In this document: positions 1 through 7,883 of the stretch, one piece after another
How positions within the stretch are numbered: position 1 is the stretch's first letter
How the letters are laid out: each line of letters begins with the position of its first letter
Source: UBA5734 sp964528645
GTDB taxonomy: Bacteria > Bacillota > Clostridia > Saccharofermentanales > UBA5734
Assembly (NCBI GenBank): GCA_964528645.1
Contig: CAZGSR010000002.1
Span: forward strand, 30,175-94,174
DNA: 64,000 nt
Direction of reading: 5' to 3'
Translations under genes and position numbers: made by a program
The notes under the pieces: generated by a model
What the model was told of the DNA's origin: nothing
Database searches by the model: none
What the model saw: the letters and a program-made list of their open reading frames with translations, nothing else

Positions 1-73
1 TGCCTGTCAGGCGGTTGAACAAAGTCGTCTTGCCGCAGTTGGGATTGCCGGCCAGCGCCAGGTGAATGTTCAC
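1..73 (-). CDS. feoB: FeoB ferrous iron transporter, N-terminal fragment (cut by window edge)
   Basis: Only the first 24 residues are inside the window; the rest lies to the left. From a GTG start (71-73) the peptide quickly reaches GNPNCGKTTLFNRLTG at residues 9-24. This is the P-loop (G1) of the FeoB cytosolic G domain, with the NPNCGK spelling typical of FeoB rather than of other GTPases. FeoB is the inner-membrane Fe2+ permease. The start overlaps the feoA stop as GTGA, so the two are translationally coupled. The G2-G5 motifs and membrane domain cannot be inspected here. Confidence 0.88.
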   Translation of the reverse strand, partial: MNIHLALAGNPNCGKTTLFNRLTG

Positions 74-309
74 AGACGGTCCTCCCGCAGCATTTCAATC
101 ATGGCGGCATCGCGCTTGCGAATAGACAGGTTGTAGTTGCGCAGACGAATTTCCATCGGATCGCCCAATGGGGCAAATTTTCTGACGATCAGCCATGTGC
201 CCGGTGTGACACCCATGGCAATCAGGCGCTGGCGCAAAGCACCGGTGCCCTGGATGGAGACAATGGTCCCGCTCTCTCCGGGCTTGAACTCTGAAAGCGG
301 CACAGGCAT
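70..309 (-). CDS. feoA: FeoA, SH3-like accessory protein of ferrous iron uptake
   Basis: This 79-residue protein starts MPVPLSEFKPGESG and has the FeoA pattern: an SH3-like barrel with GTIVSIQGTGALRQRLIAMGVTPG followed in two short steps by the PLGDPMEIRLRNYNLSIRKRDA strand region. FeoA binds the cytosolic side of FeoB and supports Fe2+ uptake. A longer frame reaches 405, but the ATG at 309 has an AAAGGA ribosome site just upstream and gives the normal family length. It is the first gene of feoAB, behind the promoter and dyad at 387-431. Confidence 0.9.
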   Translation of the reverse strand: MPVPLSEFKPGESGTIVSIQGTGALRQRLIAMGVTPGTWLIVRKFAPLGDPMEIRLRNYNLSIRKRDAAMIEMLREDRL

Positions 310-386
310 GACGGATCCTTTCACCAGTGATGGTCCTGTAACGGCCAAGTGCAATCGAACACAGCCAAGACAGGACACTGGCCTGG

Positions 387-431
387 TGTTAACTTCGGTT
401 AACATTTTAGCGCACTGAAAGGGATAGTCAA
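387..431 (-). promoter_or_regulatory. feoAB promoter with an 18-bp perfect dyad
   Basis: On the minus strand TTGACT (426-431), a 16-bp spacer and TAAAAT (404-409) form a sigma-A promoter aimed at feoA. Directly downstream, touching the -10, lies TGTTAAC-CGAA-GTTAACA (387-404), a perfect inverted repeat. That position would block promoter clearance, as expected for a DtxR/Fur-type metalloregulator. The sequence is visible; the identity of the regulator is inference. Confidence 0.65.
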
Positions 432-484
432 GCCGCTTTTTCGGGCTGGAACCGGCTATTACCAGCTCTTGAGGAGCTCAGGTA

Positions 485-736
485 TCAGGTGTTGCGATAG
501 ATACCGAGTTTGTGCTGACGCATGAAATGGTGCAATTTTTCACAATCGGCAGGGTGTTCGCACTCGAACCGGACGTCCATCGATCCGGCGACAGAAATCA
601 GCGAAGCAAAGCCAACCAAGGCTGAAAGCATGCTGTCCGTAACGAGACGGTCACCCTGCGCCGTAATAAAAGTCACTTTTCCCTGGCAGTTAACCAAAAT
701 ATCTGTAAATTCTTTGACGGTTTCAAAGTTGTTCAT
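485..736 (-). CDS. HPr-like small domain protein without the phosphorylatable histidine
   Basis: The 83-residue protein begins MNNFETVKEFTDILVNC. It resembles the small Clostridia proteins annotated as HPr-family or HPr-phosphorylation-site proteins: a beta strand, then DRLVTDSMLSALVGFASL (the position of the HPr VDAKSIMGVLSL helix), then a DVRFECEHPADCEKLHHFM strand and helix. There is no GLHARP motif, so it should not carry phosphate in PTS fashion. An upstream in-frame ATG at 796 has no ribosome site, whereas 736 follows GAGGAA by ten bases, so I chose the shorter form. A true HPr-like gene with the histidine lies at 1379 on the other strand. Confidence 0.55.
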   Translation of the reverse strand: MNNFETVKEFTDILVNCQGKVTFITAQGDRLVTDSMLSALVGFASLISVAGSMDVRFECEHPADCEKLHHFMRQHKLGIYRNT

Positions 737-847
737 ATTTTTCTGTTCCTCATCATCTAAGAAAAGCCCGAAGGCGTAGTTGCTGTTTGTTGCCATATGG
801 AGGTGGCGAGCTCATTGTACACCGATATGGAGCTCTGGTCGAGCGCA

Positions 848-876
848 TTCACCAGAAATTAACATCATGCTATAAT
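848..876 (+). promoter_or_regulatory. Sigma-A promoter for the 930-1639 operon
   Basis: TTCACC (848-853), a 17-bp spacer and TATAAT (871-876) with an upstream TGC that makes an extended -10. The promoter faces the TTG-started membrane protein gene at 930. Confidence 0.6.
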
Positions 877-929
877 GTTGCCCATCACAAGCCTGTCATT
901 TTGTACAGGCACTAAGTGGGGGACTGGAT

Positions 930-1382
930 TTGATCTTTTTTTTCTGGAGCTTGTTCTTATCCGCCATCATGAGCCTGGTTGTCCTGGTCATGCTGTTCAA
1001 GGCACTGAGAGTCAATCAGGAACGGCGCAACCGTCTGGCCCTGGGCTATCTGGCCCCAGTGGCACTGACCGGGTTGTTCCTGGCTCTGATGCTGTCCCTC
1101 ACCGTGCCTCGCCTGCTCGACACGGTGAATCTGCTGACTGAAACATACGCGATCGAAGAAGTGCAAGTCGGACGCCAAAACTTGGGCTGGAACAGCCTGA
1201 CAACCGGTGGGCGTCACTACTTTTACAATCAGTGGCAGGTGGCGCTGGAGCCTGGCAGCCAGTACCGGATCGAATACACGCCCAGAAGTGGCTATCTCGT
1301 CCGGGCCACTTTGATCGAAACAACGGTCGTCAATTCCAGAGGCCTGGCCATCCGGGAAGCAGTCGGGGAGGATTTGCCATGA
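930..1382 (+). CDS. Small membrane protein of unknown function
   Basis: A 150-residue protein starting at TTG (930), eight bases after a GTGGGGGA ribosome site. It has two hydrophobic segments (about residues 2-24 and 38-58) separated by a short basic loop, then a soluble C-terminal region rich in aromatic residues and beta-type sequence, probably extracytoplasmic. I do not recognise the family. Its stop overlaps the start of the next gene as ATGA, so it is co-translated with an HPr-family protein; no mechanistic link is evident. Confidence 0.7.
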   Translation: MIFFFWSLFLSAIMSLVVLVMLFKALRVNQERRNRLALGYLAPVALTGLFLALMLSLTVPRLLDTVNLLTETYAIEEVQVGRQNLGWNSLTTGGRHYFYNQWQVALEPGSQYRIEYTPRSGYLVRATLIETTVVNSRGLAIREAVGEDLP

Positions 1383-1639
1383 TTGTCCGTACAGTCTGCA
1401 TTGGCAATCCATCGGGTCTGCATGCTCGCCTGGCGAGCCTTTTTTGTGCCAGGGCCAGGCAATACCGCTGCCGGATTGTGGTCCGGGCCGGGCGCCAGTA
1501 CATCCCGGCCCGCAACATCCTGGACATGATGGCTGCCAACATTCGCCAGGGCCAGTGCATCACGATCCATTGCGATGGCGAGGATGAGACTGTGGCGCTT
1601 GAATCCCTGGAGGCATTTTTAAAAAGTCTGACTGAATAG
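1379..1639 (+). CDS. HPr-family phosphocarrier protein
   Basis: An 86-residue HPr-fold protein. The NPSGLHARLASLF stretch near residue 15 keeps the phospho-accepting histidine and following arginine of HPr, but the usual proline after HARP/HARPA is a leucine. NILDMMAANIRQGQ takes the place of the second conserved helix, where HPr and Crh carry the regulatory serine; no serine is visible at that site (NIL instead of KSI/KSL). It may be a Crh-like or specialised phosphocarrier rather than the general PTS HPr. The start is the ATG at 1379, overlapping the upstream stop. Confidence 0.75.
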   Translation: MIVRTVCIGNPSGLHARLASLFCARARQYRCRIVVRAGRQYIPARNILDMMAANIRQGQCITIHCDGEDETVALESLEAFLKSLTE

Positions 1640-1792
1640 GCGCAGGAGATTCTGACGCGGTTGCAGGCTCGACAAAAATTTCCGGACCAGTTGATTCACA
1701 ATGGCATGCCCCTGCTGGCACAATGATCAAACACCTGCTTCTACATATCAGCGCAGTGGAAGCAGGACTTGTGTCAAGGAGGTCATACTTGT

Positions 1793-2458
1793 ATGAGACG
1801 AGAGGAATCCATCCAGCGGAGACTTTCCAGGCTCGCACCGGCTGACCAGACCGGTTTTTTTATCGCTGCATCGGATTTTGATTTGCTGGACCATGTGTCA
1901 CGGATGATCAAACGGCAGGGCATGGTCGGCATGATGGACACAGCCGGCCGGATGCAGTATCTGGTGGATGGGCGCAAAGGTACACCACTGGCTGCCCGGC
2001 GCATCATGGACACGACTCAGAAGCTGGTCCGTGACATGATGATGGACCCGGACGAGCTCAAACCCCTGCGGGTTCTGGCTGTCGATGAGGTCATGAGACG
2101 TTGGCAGCTGATGCCTCGTCTCAAGGGGTACCGCTATCTGCGCTACATGCTGGTCGTGGCAGCAGGCAATGACCGCATGCTCCGTCCGGTGAGCAAAATG
2201 CTCTATCCGCTCATAGCTGAGGAATTCAAGGTTCCGTACAGCCAGATTGAACGAGACATCCGCTACTGTATCAAGACAAAGAACAGTCCGGGACCAGCTG
2301 TCTCCAATACAGCTGCCATCAGCATGATGTGTGATGAGGTGACCGATCTGGTGATCCAGTGGACGCGGCACATAAAACTGCCCATGGTCGCCGAAACAAC
2401 CACGGGCAGCTATTCTGTGCCTGGAGAAAAAACTCCGGATATGGAACTGGGTCAATAA
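1793..2458 (+). CDS. Spo0A C-terminal-type DNA-binding protein lacking a receiver domain
   Basis: The 221-residue protein ends in a Spo0A-C-like effector region. MPRLKGYRYLRYMLVV (about residues 103-118), SKMLYPLIAEEFKVPYSQIERDIRYCI and the trailing helices match the trihelical effector domain that recognises 0A boxes. The first ~95 residues contain no phospho-acceptor Asp/Lys set of a receiver; they hold an IAASDFDLLDHVSRMIK beginning and a basic helical stretch. The start follows a perfect AAGGAGGT (1776-1783). Promoter targets are unknown. Its neighbours, HPr-like and HU genes, do not define its role, and it is not the full-length Spo0A. Confidence 0.72.
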   Translation: MRREESIQRRLSRLAPADQTGFFIAASDFDLLDHVSRMIKRQGMVGMMDTAGRMQYLVDGRKGTPLAARRIMDTTQKLVRDMMMDPDELKPLRVLAVDEVMRRWQLMPRLKGYRYLRYMLVVAAGNDRMLRPVSKMLYPLIAEEFKVPYSQIERDIRYCIKTKNSPGPAVSNTAAISMMCDEVTDLVIQWTRHIKLPMVAETTTGSYSVPGEKTPDMELGQ

Positions 2459-2466
2459 AGCGCGAG

Positions 2467-2484
2467 AACGGCAATTCAGCCGTT
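2467..2484. terminator. Short hairpin between convergent genes
   Basis: AACGGC (2467-2472) and GCCGTT (2479-2484) form a six-pair stem spanning the HU stop codon and the 17-bp gap after the Spo0A-C-like gene. No clear T-run follows, so termination is only a weak suggestion. Confidence 0.25.
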
Positions 2485-2751
2485 GACTTTGTCCTTGAGA
2501 CCTTTGCCAGCCTTGAAAACGGGGGCTTTGGACTCGGGGATCTTGATCTCCTGCTTGGTGCTGGGATTGCGGCCCTTGCGGGCAGCGCGCTTTCTCACTT
2601 CAAAGGTTCCGAAACCAACAAGCACGACTTTGTCATCCTTGGACAAAGCATCCGAAATGGAGTCAAGGACGGCAGTGATGGCATTTTCGCTGTCCTTTTT
2701 GCTCAGCTTAGTTGATTTAGCGACGGCATCGATCAGGTCTGTCTTGTTCAT
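2476..2751 (-). CDS. hup: HU-family nucleoid DNA-binding protein
   Basis: This 91-residue protein has the full HU/IHF signature: [11 protein letters not shown] at the start, [21 protein letters not shown] (the DNA-binding arm base) at about residues 43-63 and the [19 protein letters not shown] tail. HU dimers bend and coat DNA. The ATG is preceded by GAAGGAGG. It is single-gene transcribed from the promoter at 2786-2815 and ends 18 bases from the convergent Spo0A-C-like gene. Confidence 0.97.
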   Translation of the reverse strand: MNKTDLIDAVAKSTKLSKKDSENAITAVLDSISDALSKDDKVVLVGFGTFEVRKRAARKGRNPSTKQEIKIPESKAPVFKAGKGLKDKVNG

Positions 2752-2785
2752 TTGGAGCCTCCTTCAGGCAGTTTTTACTTCTGAT

Positions 2786-2815
2786 ATTATCGTACGCAAT
2801 GAATTCAAGTGTCAA
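2786..2815 (-). promoter_or_regulatory. Promoter of the HU gene
   Basis: Minus-strand TTGACA (2810-2815), an 18-bp spacer and GATAAT (2786-2791), 35 bases before the HU start. A strong sigma-A match, in keeping with an abundant protein. Confidence 0.7.
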
Positions 2816-2890
2816 GCCATGACCAAGCCTTTTTCCAGACCAAATGAACACTGTTTACAAAGATCCTGCGGCAAAATAGCGTGATTCTTG

Positions 2891-2932
2891 GTCAGGACTG
2901 ACAAAATGTGACTTGTCAGCTATAATACTGAC
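2891..2932 (+). promoter_or_regulatory. Fumarase operon promoter with two GTCAG dyads
   Basis: CTGACA (2898-2903), a 17-bp spacer and TATAAT (2921-2926). The pentamer GTCAG and its complement occur as two inverted pairs: GTCAG-GA-CTGAC (2891-2902), covering the -35, and GTCAG-N8-CTGAC (2915-2932), covering the -10. The promoter is clear; repressor binding at the dyads is inference. Confidence 0.6.
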
Positions 2933-2969
2933 TGGCACAACCGACCCGGAAGCAAGGAAGAAGAGGAAC

Positions 2970-3815
2970 ATGTCCAGACAGATAGATTGCCAGAAAGTGA
3001 TCGAAGCGGTCGCTTCTTTATGCCAGCAAGCCAATATTGAACTGAGCCCGGATATCCAGCAAGCCCTTGAAGCTGCCCGCAAGGCTGAACCATCGCCGGC
3101 TGGCCAGGCGATCCTGGAAGAATTGATTGAGAATGCAGCCTTGGCCCGGCAACAACGCCTGGCGATCTGCCAGGACACGGGCATGGCGGTTGTCTTTGTC
3201 CGGATCGGACAGGATGTGCAGATTGTTGGCGGCTCTTTGACGGACTCGATCCATGCCGGAGTGGCCAAGGGATATCGCGATGGCTATCTGCGCGCATCGG
3301 TCGTTTCAGATCCGATCCTGCGGGTCAATACCGGGGATAATACACCGGCCGTGATCCATTATGATATTGTCCCAGGAGATGAGCTGGAGATCACGGTTGC
3401 CCCCAAAGGGTTTGGCAGCGAGAACATGTCAGCAGTCAAGATGTTCAGTCCATCAGCCGGCATCGAAGGCGTGCGCCAGTTTGTGATTGACACCATCCGC
3501 GCGGCCGGTCCCAATCCCTGCCCACCGATCATTGTTGGTGTCGGTCTCGGCGGCACGCTGGAAAAAGTGACCGAACTGGCCAAGGAAGCTTTGCTCCGCC
3601 CAGTCGGCAGCGCCAACCCCCAGCCACACTTGCACCAGTTGGAACAAGAACTCCTGGCAGCTGCCAATGCCACCGGAATCGGCCCAGGTGGTCTCGGTGG
3701 CCGGATGACCGCGCTGGCGATTCACGTTGAAGCCTATCCGACGCACATTGCAGGCTTGCCTGTGGCGGTCAACATGAGCTGCCATGCCACCCGCCACGCC
3801 TCGATGACTCTCTAA
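2970..3815 (+). CDS. Class I fumarate hydratase, alpha subunit
   Basis: A 281-residue protein matching the N-terminal half of class I [4Fe-4S] fumarases and the L-tartrate dehydratase alpha chain. It reversibly hydrates fumarate to malate. Candidate cluster cysteines sit in ICQDTGMAVVFV (near 67), NPCPPIIVGVGLGG (near 183) and VNMSCHATRH (near 270). The ATG at 2970 follows purine-rich AAGGAAG. The beta subunit begins 43 bases later, so this is a split heterodimeric enzyme. Fumarate or tartrate as substrate cannot be decided from sequence alone, but with no tartrate genes nearby fumarate is likelier. Confidence 0.9.
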   Translation: MSRQIDCQKVIEAVASLCQQANIELSPDIQQALEAARKAEPSPAGQAILEELIENAALARQQRLAICQDTGMAVVFVRIGQDVQIVGGSLTDSIHAGVAKGYRDGYLRASVVSDPILRVNTGDNTPAVIHYDIVPGDELEITVAPKGFGSENMSAVKMFSPSAGIEGVRQFVIDTIRAAGPNPCPPIIVGVGLGGTLEKVTELAKEALLRPVGSANPQPHLHQLEQELLAAANATGIGPGGLGGRMTALAIHVEAYPTHIAGLPVAVNMSCHATRHASMTL

Positions 3816-3858
3816 CCGGATCTTACACGGATACTGCCAGAAATATGGAGCTTCATCT

Positions 3859-4443
3859 ATGAAACGGATCCACCTCCAATTACCCCTTGACCGGAAAACA
3901 ATCCTGTCTCTCAAAGCTGGTGATTTGCTCTCCTTGACCGGCGTTTTGTACACTGCCCGCGATGCGGCCCATAAACGATTGATCGCAGCCCTCGACCAGA
4001 ATGAACCGCTGCCGCTTGATTTATCCGGCCAGACGATTTATTACGCCGGACCCTGCCCCGGTCGCCCAGGCCTGCCTGTAGGTTCGGCCGGTCCAACCAC
4101 CAGCGGCCGCATGGACGCCTATGCCCCTCGTCTGATCGAGCTTGGCCTGGTCGGTATGATTGGCAAAGGCGCCCGTTCACCGGCAGTCATCGAAGCGATG
4201 AGACAGCACGGGGCGATTTACCTCGGGGCCACTGGCGGAGCAGGCGCCCTCCTGGCACAGCGGATCAAAAAGGCAGAGGTGATTGCCTATGATGATCTCG
4301 GGGCTGAAGCGATCCGCCGGCTTGAGGTTGTAGATTTTCCTGTTGTCGTCCTGATCGATACACAGGGAAACAATCTCTATGAGCGTGGTCCCGCTGCCTG
4401 GGCTTTACCGGTTGCCAGTGAACCCGGTGCTGGTGTAAAATGA
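3859..4443 (+). CDS. Class I fumarate hydratase, beta subunit
   Basis: This 194-residue protein matches the C-terminal half of class I fumarases. It has the swivelling domain with GDLLSLTGVLYTARDAAHKR near residue 21, GPTTSGRMDAY near 75 and the conserved MIGKGARS segment near 100 that carries the basic residues of the active site. It pairs with the alpha subunit upstream and shares its promoter. The ATG at 3859 has little recognisable ribosome site (GGAG at 3847), so coupling to the upstream gene may matter. Confidence 0.9.
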   Translation: MKRIHLQLPLDRKTILSLKAGDLLSLTGVLYTARDAAHKRLIAALDQNEPLPLDLSGQTIYYAGPCPGRPGLPVGSAGPTTSGRMDAYAPRLIELGLVGMIGKGARSPAVIEAMRQHGAIYLGATGGAGALLAQRIKKAEVIAYDDLGAEAIRRLEVVDFPVVVLIDTQGNNLYERGPAAWALPVASEPGAGVK

Positions 4444-4473
4444 CGGCGTGCATGAAGCACAGGAGGATTACCC

Positions 4474-4695
4474 ATGGAAATTAACAAAGATATGATCATT
4501 TCGGATGTGCTGAACCTTGACCGGGGCACAGTGCCGATTTTCTTCAAAAATGGCCTGCATTGCCTCGGTTGTGCCATGGCTTCGGGTGAAACGATTGAAG
4601 AAGCCTGCATGGTCCACGGTCTTGATGTTGAAAAACTGCTTTTTGAGTTGAACAGCTTCTTTGAAGTCAGGGATCTGCCGGAAGCTTCCGTTTAA
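4474..4695 (+). CDS. DUF1858 / hybrid-cluster-associated redox disulfide protein
   Basis: A 73-residue protein starting behind an AGGAGG. It has the DUF1858 layout, MIISDVLNLDRGTVPIFFKNGLHC followed by LGCAMASGETIEEAC, so a CxxC pair sits after the first two helices. Family members are thought to act as small disulfide or metal-handling redox proteins in anaerobes. It is the third gene of the fumarase operon and ends just before a strong terminator. A role in protecting or assembling the fumarase cluster is speculation from position. Confidence 0.82.
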   Translation: MEINKDMIISDVLNLDRGTVPIFFKNGLHCLGCAMASGETIEEACMVHGLDVEKLLFELNSFFEVRDLPEASV

Positions 4696-4721
4696 GTTCA
4701 GGTCCTCGGAACCAGTCAGTC

Positions 4722-4755
4722 AAATCCCTCCGACCCTTGGCCGGAGGGATTTTTC
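4722..4755 (+). terminator. Intrinsic terminator of the fumarase-DUF1858 operon
   Basis: Perfect 11-bp stem AAATCCCTCCG / CGGAGGGATTT (4722-4732 and 4742-4752) with a nine-base loop, followed by a T run. Confidence 0.93.
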
Positions 4756-4812
4756 CTAGGATCAGATCGCCGGATCCTTTCAGGTCCATTCGTCAGGTCA
4801 TGGAGCATTTGT

Positions 4813-5838
4813 ATGGTGCGAGAGCATAAGAGCTTGATTCTGGTCCTGATCTTTTTCCTGCTCCTGATGATCATCGGCACGATTGGCTATGTTGCTCTGC
4901 TCAAGGTCAGCGTTCTCGATGCGTTCTACATGACGGTGATTACCATCGCCACGGTTGGATTCAAAGAGGTGGCTGAGCTTTCCGAGGCGGCCAAGATTTT
5001 CACCGTTTTCATCATTTTTGCCGGGCTGGGGTTTGTCGGTTATGCCCTGACCAGCCTGGTGGCATTCCTGACGGAGGGCCAGCTCCAGACAGTCTGGCGG
5101 AGGCGTCGCATGGATAACCGGATCAGAGCCTTGCACAAACACTATATCGTCTGCGGCGCCGGTGAGACCGCGCAGAATGTCATGGCCCAGCTGGCTGCCG
5201 GCAAAGTGCCCTTCGTGGTCGTTGATCTGCGCGAGGAGAAAATCCACGAATTCCACAACCGCGGCATCCTGGCCATCCACGGCGACCCGACCCATGAATC
5301 CGCCCTCGAACAAGCCAACATTCACCAGGCGGAAGGCCTGATCTGTGCCTTGTCTTCGGATACGGAAAATGTCTTCACCATCCTGACAGCCCGTTACCTC
5401 AATCCAAACCTCTATATTATCTCCCGTGCAATCGAACCCCATGCTCACGAAAAGCTGCGCATGGCTGGTGCGGACCGGACGATATCTCCGAACGAAATCG
5501 GTGGGAGACGCATGGCGGCCATGGTCCTGCGGCCATCGATTTTCTCATTCCTCGACGTCGTGACCTATGCCGGCGATGAGGTTTTCAACTTGGAAGAAGT
5601 CCTGCTGGACGAGACATCCGAGCTCAATGGCAAGACCCTGCGCGAGGCCAGAATCCCCGAATGCACAGGCCTGATCGTCATGGCGATCAAGAAATCTGGC
5701 AGCCGAACCATGGTCTTCAATCCTCGGGCCGGCGAAATGATTGCAGCAGGCGACTCGCTGATTGTCCTGGGCAATCCGGAAATGGTCGACAAACTCAAGA
5801 ACCTGGCGAAAGACGAAGGTGTCCGCCTGCATCTTTGA
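4813..5838 (+). CDS. Two-TM potassium channel with RCK (TrkA-N/TrkA-C) gating domains
   Basis: The 341-residue protein has one TM helix (about 8-30), a pore loop with the selectivity filter TIATVGFKE (about 44-52), and a second TM helix (62-84). An RCK domain opens with HYIVCGAGETAQNVM near 110 (Rossmann nucleotide/ion site), followed by a TrkA-C domain from about 245 to the end. This is the architecture of MthK-type channels gated by cytosolic ligands such as Ca2+ or nucleotides. The filter's TVGF is normal for the family. The start at 4813 follows ATGGAGC. It sits alone between a terminator and a convergent gene. Confidence 0.92.
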   Translation: MVREHKSLILVLIFFLLLMIIGTIGYVALLKVSVLDAFYMTVITIATVGFKEVAELSEAAKIFTVFIIFAGLGFVGYALTSLVAFLTEGQLQTVWRRRRMDNRIRALHKHYIVCGAGETAQNVMAQLAAGKVPFVVVDLREEKIHEFHNRGILAIHGDPTHESALEQANIHQAEGLICALSSDTENVFTILTARYLNPNLYIISRAIEPHAHEKLRMAGADRTISPNEIGGRRMAAMVLRPSIFSFLDVVTYAGDEVFNLEEVLLDETSELNGKTLREARIPECTGLIVMAIKKSGSRTMVFNPRAGEMIAAGDSLIVLGNPEMVDKLKNLAKDEGVRLHL

Positions 5839-5840
5839 TC

Positions 5841-7766
5841 TCAGTGCGGCAAGGTGAAGCCTTGCCCCCAGAGCCAGTCATACTGGATCCATTCATACAC
5901 CTCGAGCAGGTCCTTGCTGGACAGGCTCGGGGATTTTTTTGTGATGGCCTGCTCGGACTGTTCCGGGCGATCTGCCTGTTCCTTTAGCTGCCCGTGATCC
6001 AGCAGATCCAATTGGTCCAGATCCAGGACCAGCTGCTGCAGCGGGAGCAGAGGAAGACCGGCCGCCTTCATGAGCTTTGCGCCCAGGACATTGAACCCGG
6101 GACATGCCCCTTCACCAGTGCGCTCCAAGGCGAGCATTCCAGGCAGTCCGGCGTTTTGGGCAGCCTGGTTGGCGTGATAGAAAACCGGCACGTGATACAA
6201 GGCTGGATCTTGTGCTGTGTCTGCCATTCCGGCGTCTACCATCATGCGATAGCCGGAGTGCTCACCGATACCTGGCAGATGGTCGCCAAACGCGCAGAGC
6301 AGGACAGGCCGATCCAGCTGCTCGATCTCCTGGCAGAGTTTTTCGTAAAGGCGACCGGCGTCGCGAACTCCCTGGGTATAGTTGATGACAGCCTGGCGGT
6401 CGCCGTCAGTCAGTCCGAGGTTTTGGGAAAACTGAGGCTTGGCTTCGGGATCGATTTCATTTTCTGCATAGCGGTCCGGGGCATAGGGACCATGATTCTG
6501 CATCGTCAGGGTGTAGATCAGTTGTGAATTCTCAGTCTGGTGCAACTGGGCCAGGATCGGCTCCAGCAGTGCTTCATCCGCCATGTACCAGCCTTTTTCC
6601 CGGGCAAAGCCTTGCTCGGTCAATTCTTCCAGCCCATTGAATCGGCCGAAGCCCAGCAGGGGATAGACTTTGTCGCGATCGTAAAAGGTGCGGGTGTAGC
6701 TGTGGATGGCTGTCGTCTGGTAGCCCAGCTGCCCCAGATGTGCAGGCAGTGCAGGCAGTGGCCGCGTAATCTTGATGAAGGGGCAGGCCGAATCGTGCAG
6801 CAGCGAAATCGAAAGTCCGGTCAGAAATTCAAACTCAGAATTGGCTGTCAGTCCGGCAAAACAGCTGGCCGTGACATCTCCGGCATAATCTGCCCGGAAG
6901 GCTTGCAATGGATCAGCGGGAAAGACCAGGCCAGGGATTCGCGTGATGTCCCACAGAGCTTCGATGGCAAGGACGATGATGGTTGGCCTGATCCCGACAG
7001 GTGCTGCAGCTGTCTTCTCGGCGAAGGTTTGCAGCAGGCTTTGGATCTGTTTTGCCTTTTCCGGCGTGTAAGCTTCGGGTTCATCCTGGTCAATCGCCAC
7101 CAGCTGGATGTGTGCCCCAAAAGCCAGCCAAGTACCATGCAGCCGGACGTTCTGATCATAAGACTGGCTCGACAAAACCGGCAGATGCAGCCATTGACGG
7201 ACCCTCGGGCTCTGTACCCAGCATCCATAAAGCCAGTACAGGACCAGGAAACAGGCTCCGGCCACTGTGGCCAGGATCCGGCCGCTGACTGAGCCAGGAC
7301 CATCCAGGAAGCTGTTGCCAGATACACTGTAAAGCAAGCCATTACCCAGTAGCTGTCCCATCAGCATCGGCAGGAAAAAGGCTGGACGGATGTAGTGTCC
7401 GATCAGTTCGCGGAACTTGCCTGGATCACTGGTTTTGAACAAATCCGACCATAGGAAATGGGTCAACGCCGTTTCATACTTGACCTGGTCGGCTTTGGCC
7501 ACAACATAGACGAGAAAATAGCCGACGGTAAAACCAGGCCAGATCCGGTTGGTCAGGGCTGCGATCAAGAGCGGCAGCGCTGCGGTAGCAGGGATGGAGA
7601 GCAGAAAGGACGGGAACTGGTGCCGCACCCAGCGCAAAGCACCCTGCAAACTGCCCGTAGCAACCCATTGAGCGGAAAAGATAGAAAAAATGCCGGTGAA
7701 AAGAAAGAAAAACAGTATGTGTACCAAAGGAGAAAAGCCGCTGGCGGCCAAGCGAAGCATCGTCAC
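5841..7766 (-). CDS. LTA synthase family membrane sulfatase
   Basis: A protein of about 641 residues with hydrophobic segments over the first ~215 residues and an extracellular alkaline-phosphatase/sulfatase domain. Family landmarks are IVLAIEALWD (metal ligand Glu), LTANSEFEFLTGLS (nucleophile Thr), YTLTMQNHGPYAP and LCAFGDHLPGIGEHSG (metal Asp-His). Such enzymes move glycerol phosphate from phosphatidylglycerol onto lipoteichoic acid or related polymers. The frame extends to a TTG at 7823, but the GTG at 7766 has GAGAGG nine bases upstream and is preferred; the ATG at 7760 is also possible. It runs convergently with the channel gene. Confidence 0.88.
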   Translation of the reverse strand: MTMLRLAASGFSPLVHILFFFLFTGIFSIFSAQWVATGSLQGALRWVRHQFPSFLLSIPATAALPLLIAALTNRIWPGFTVGYFLVYVVAKADQVKYETALTHFLWSDLFKTSDPGKFRELIGHYIRPAFFLPMLMGQLLGNGLLYSVSGNSFLDGPGSVSGRILATVAGACFLVLYWLYGCWVQSPRVRQWLHLPVLSSQSYDQNVRLHGTWLAFGAHIQLVAIDQDEPEAYTPEKAKQIQSLLQTFAEKTAAAPVGIRPTIIVLAIEALWDITRIPGLVFPADPLQAFRADYAGDVTASCFAGLTANSEFEFLTGLSISLLHDSACPFIKITRPLPALPAHLGQLGYQTTAIHSYTRTFYDRDKVYPLLGFGRFNGLEELTEQGFAREKGWYMADEALLEPILAQLHQTENSQLIYTLTMQNHGPYAPDRYAENEIDPEAKPQFSQNLGLTDGDRQAVINYTQGVRDAGRLYEKLCQEIEQLDRPVLLCAFGDHLPGIGEHSGYRMMVDAGMADTAQDPALYHVPVFYHANQAAQNAGLPGMLALERTGEGACPGFNVLGAKLMKAAGLPLLPLQQLVLDLDQLDLLDHGQLKEQADRPEQSEQAITKKSPSLSSKDLLEVYEWIQYDWLWGQGFTLPH

Positions 7767-7883
7767 GATCGAGAACCTCTCAGTGGGATCAAGTGTCCCC
7801 GTCCATTCTGATTCAGCCGCCAAGTCCTGTCAACGGAAAACGGCGCGAGGAGGCTTGAGGAGGCTTGAGGACTGATGGGGACT

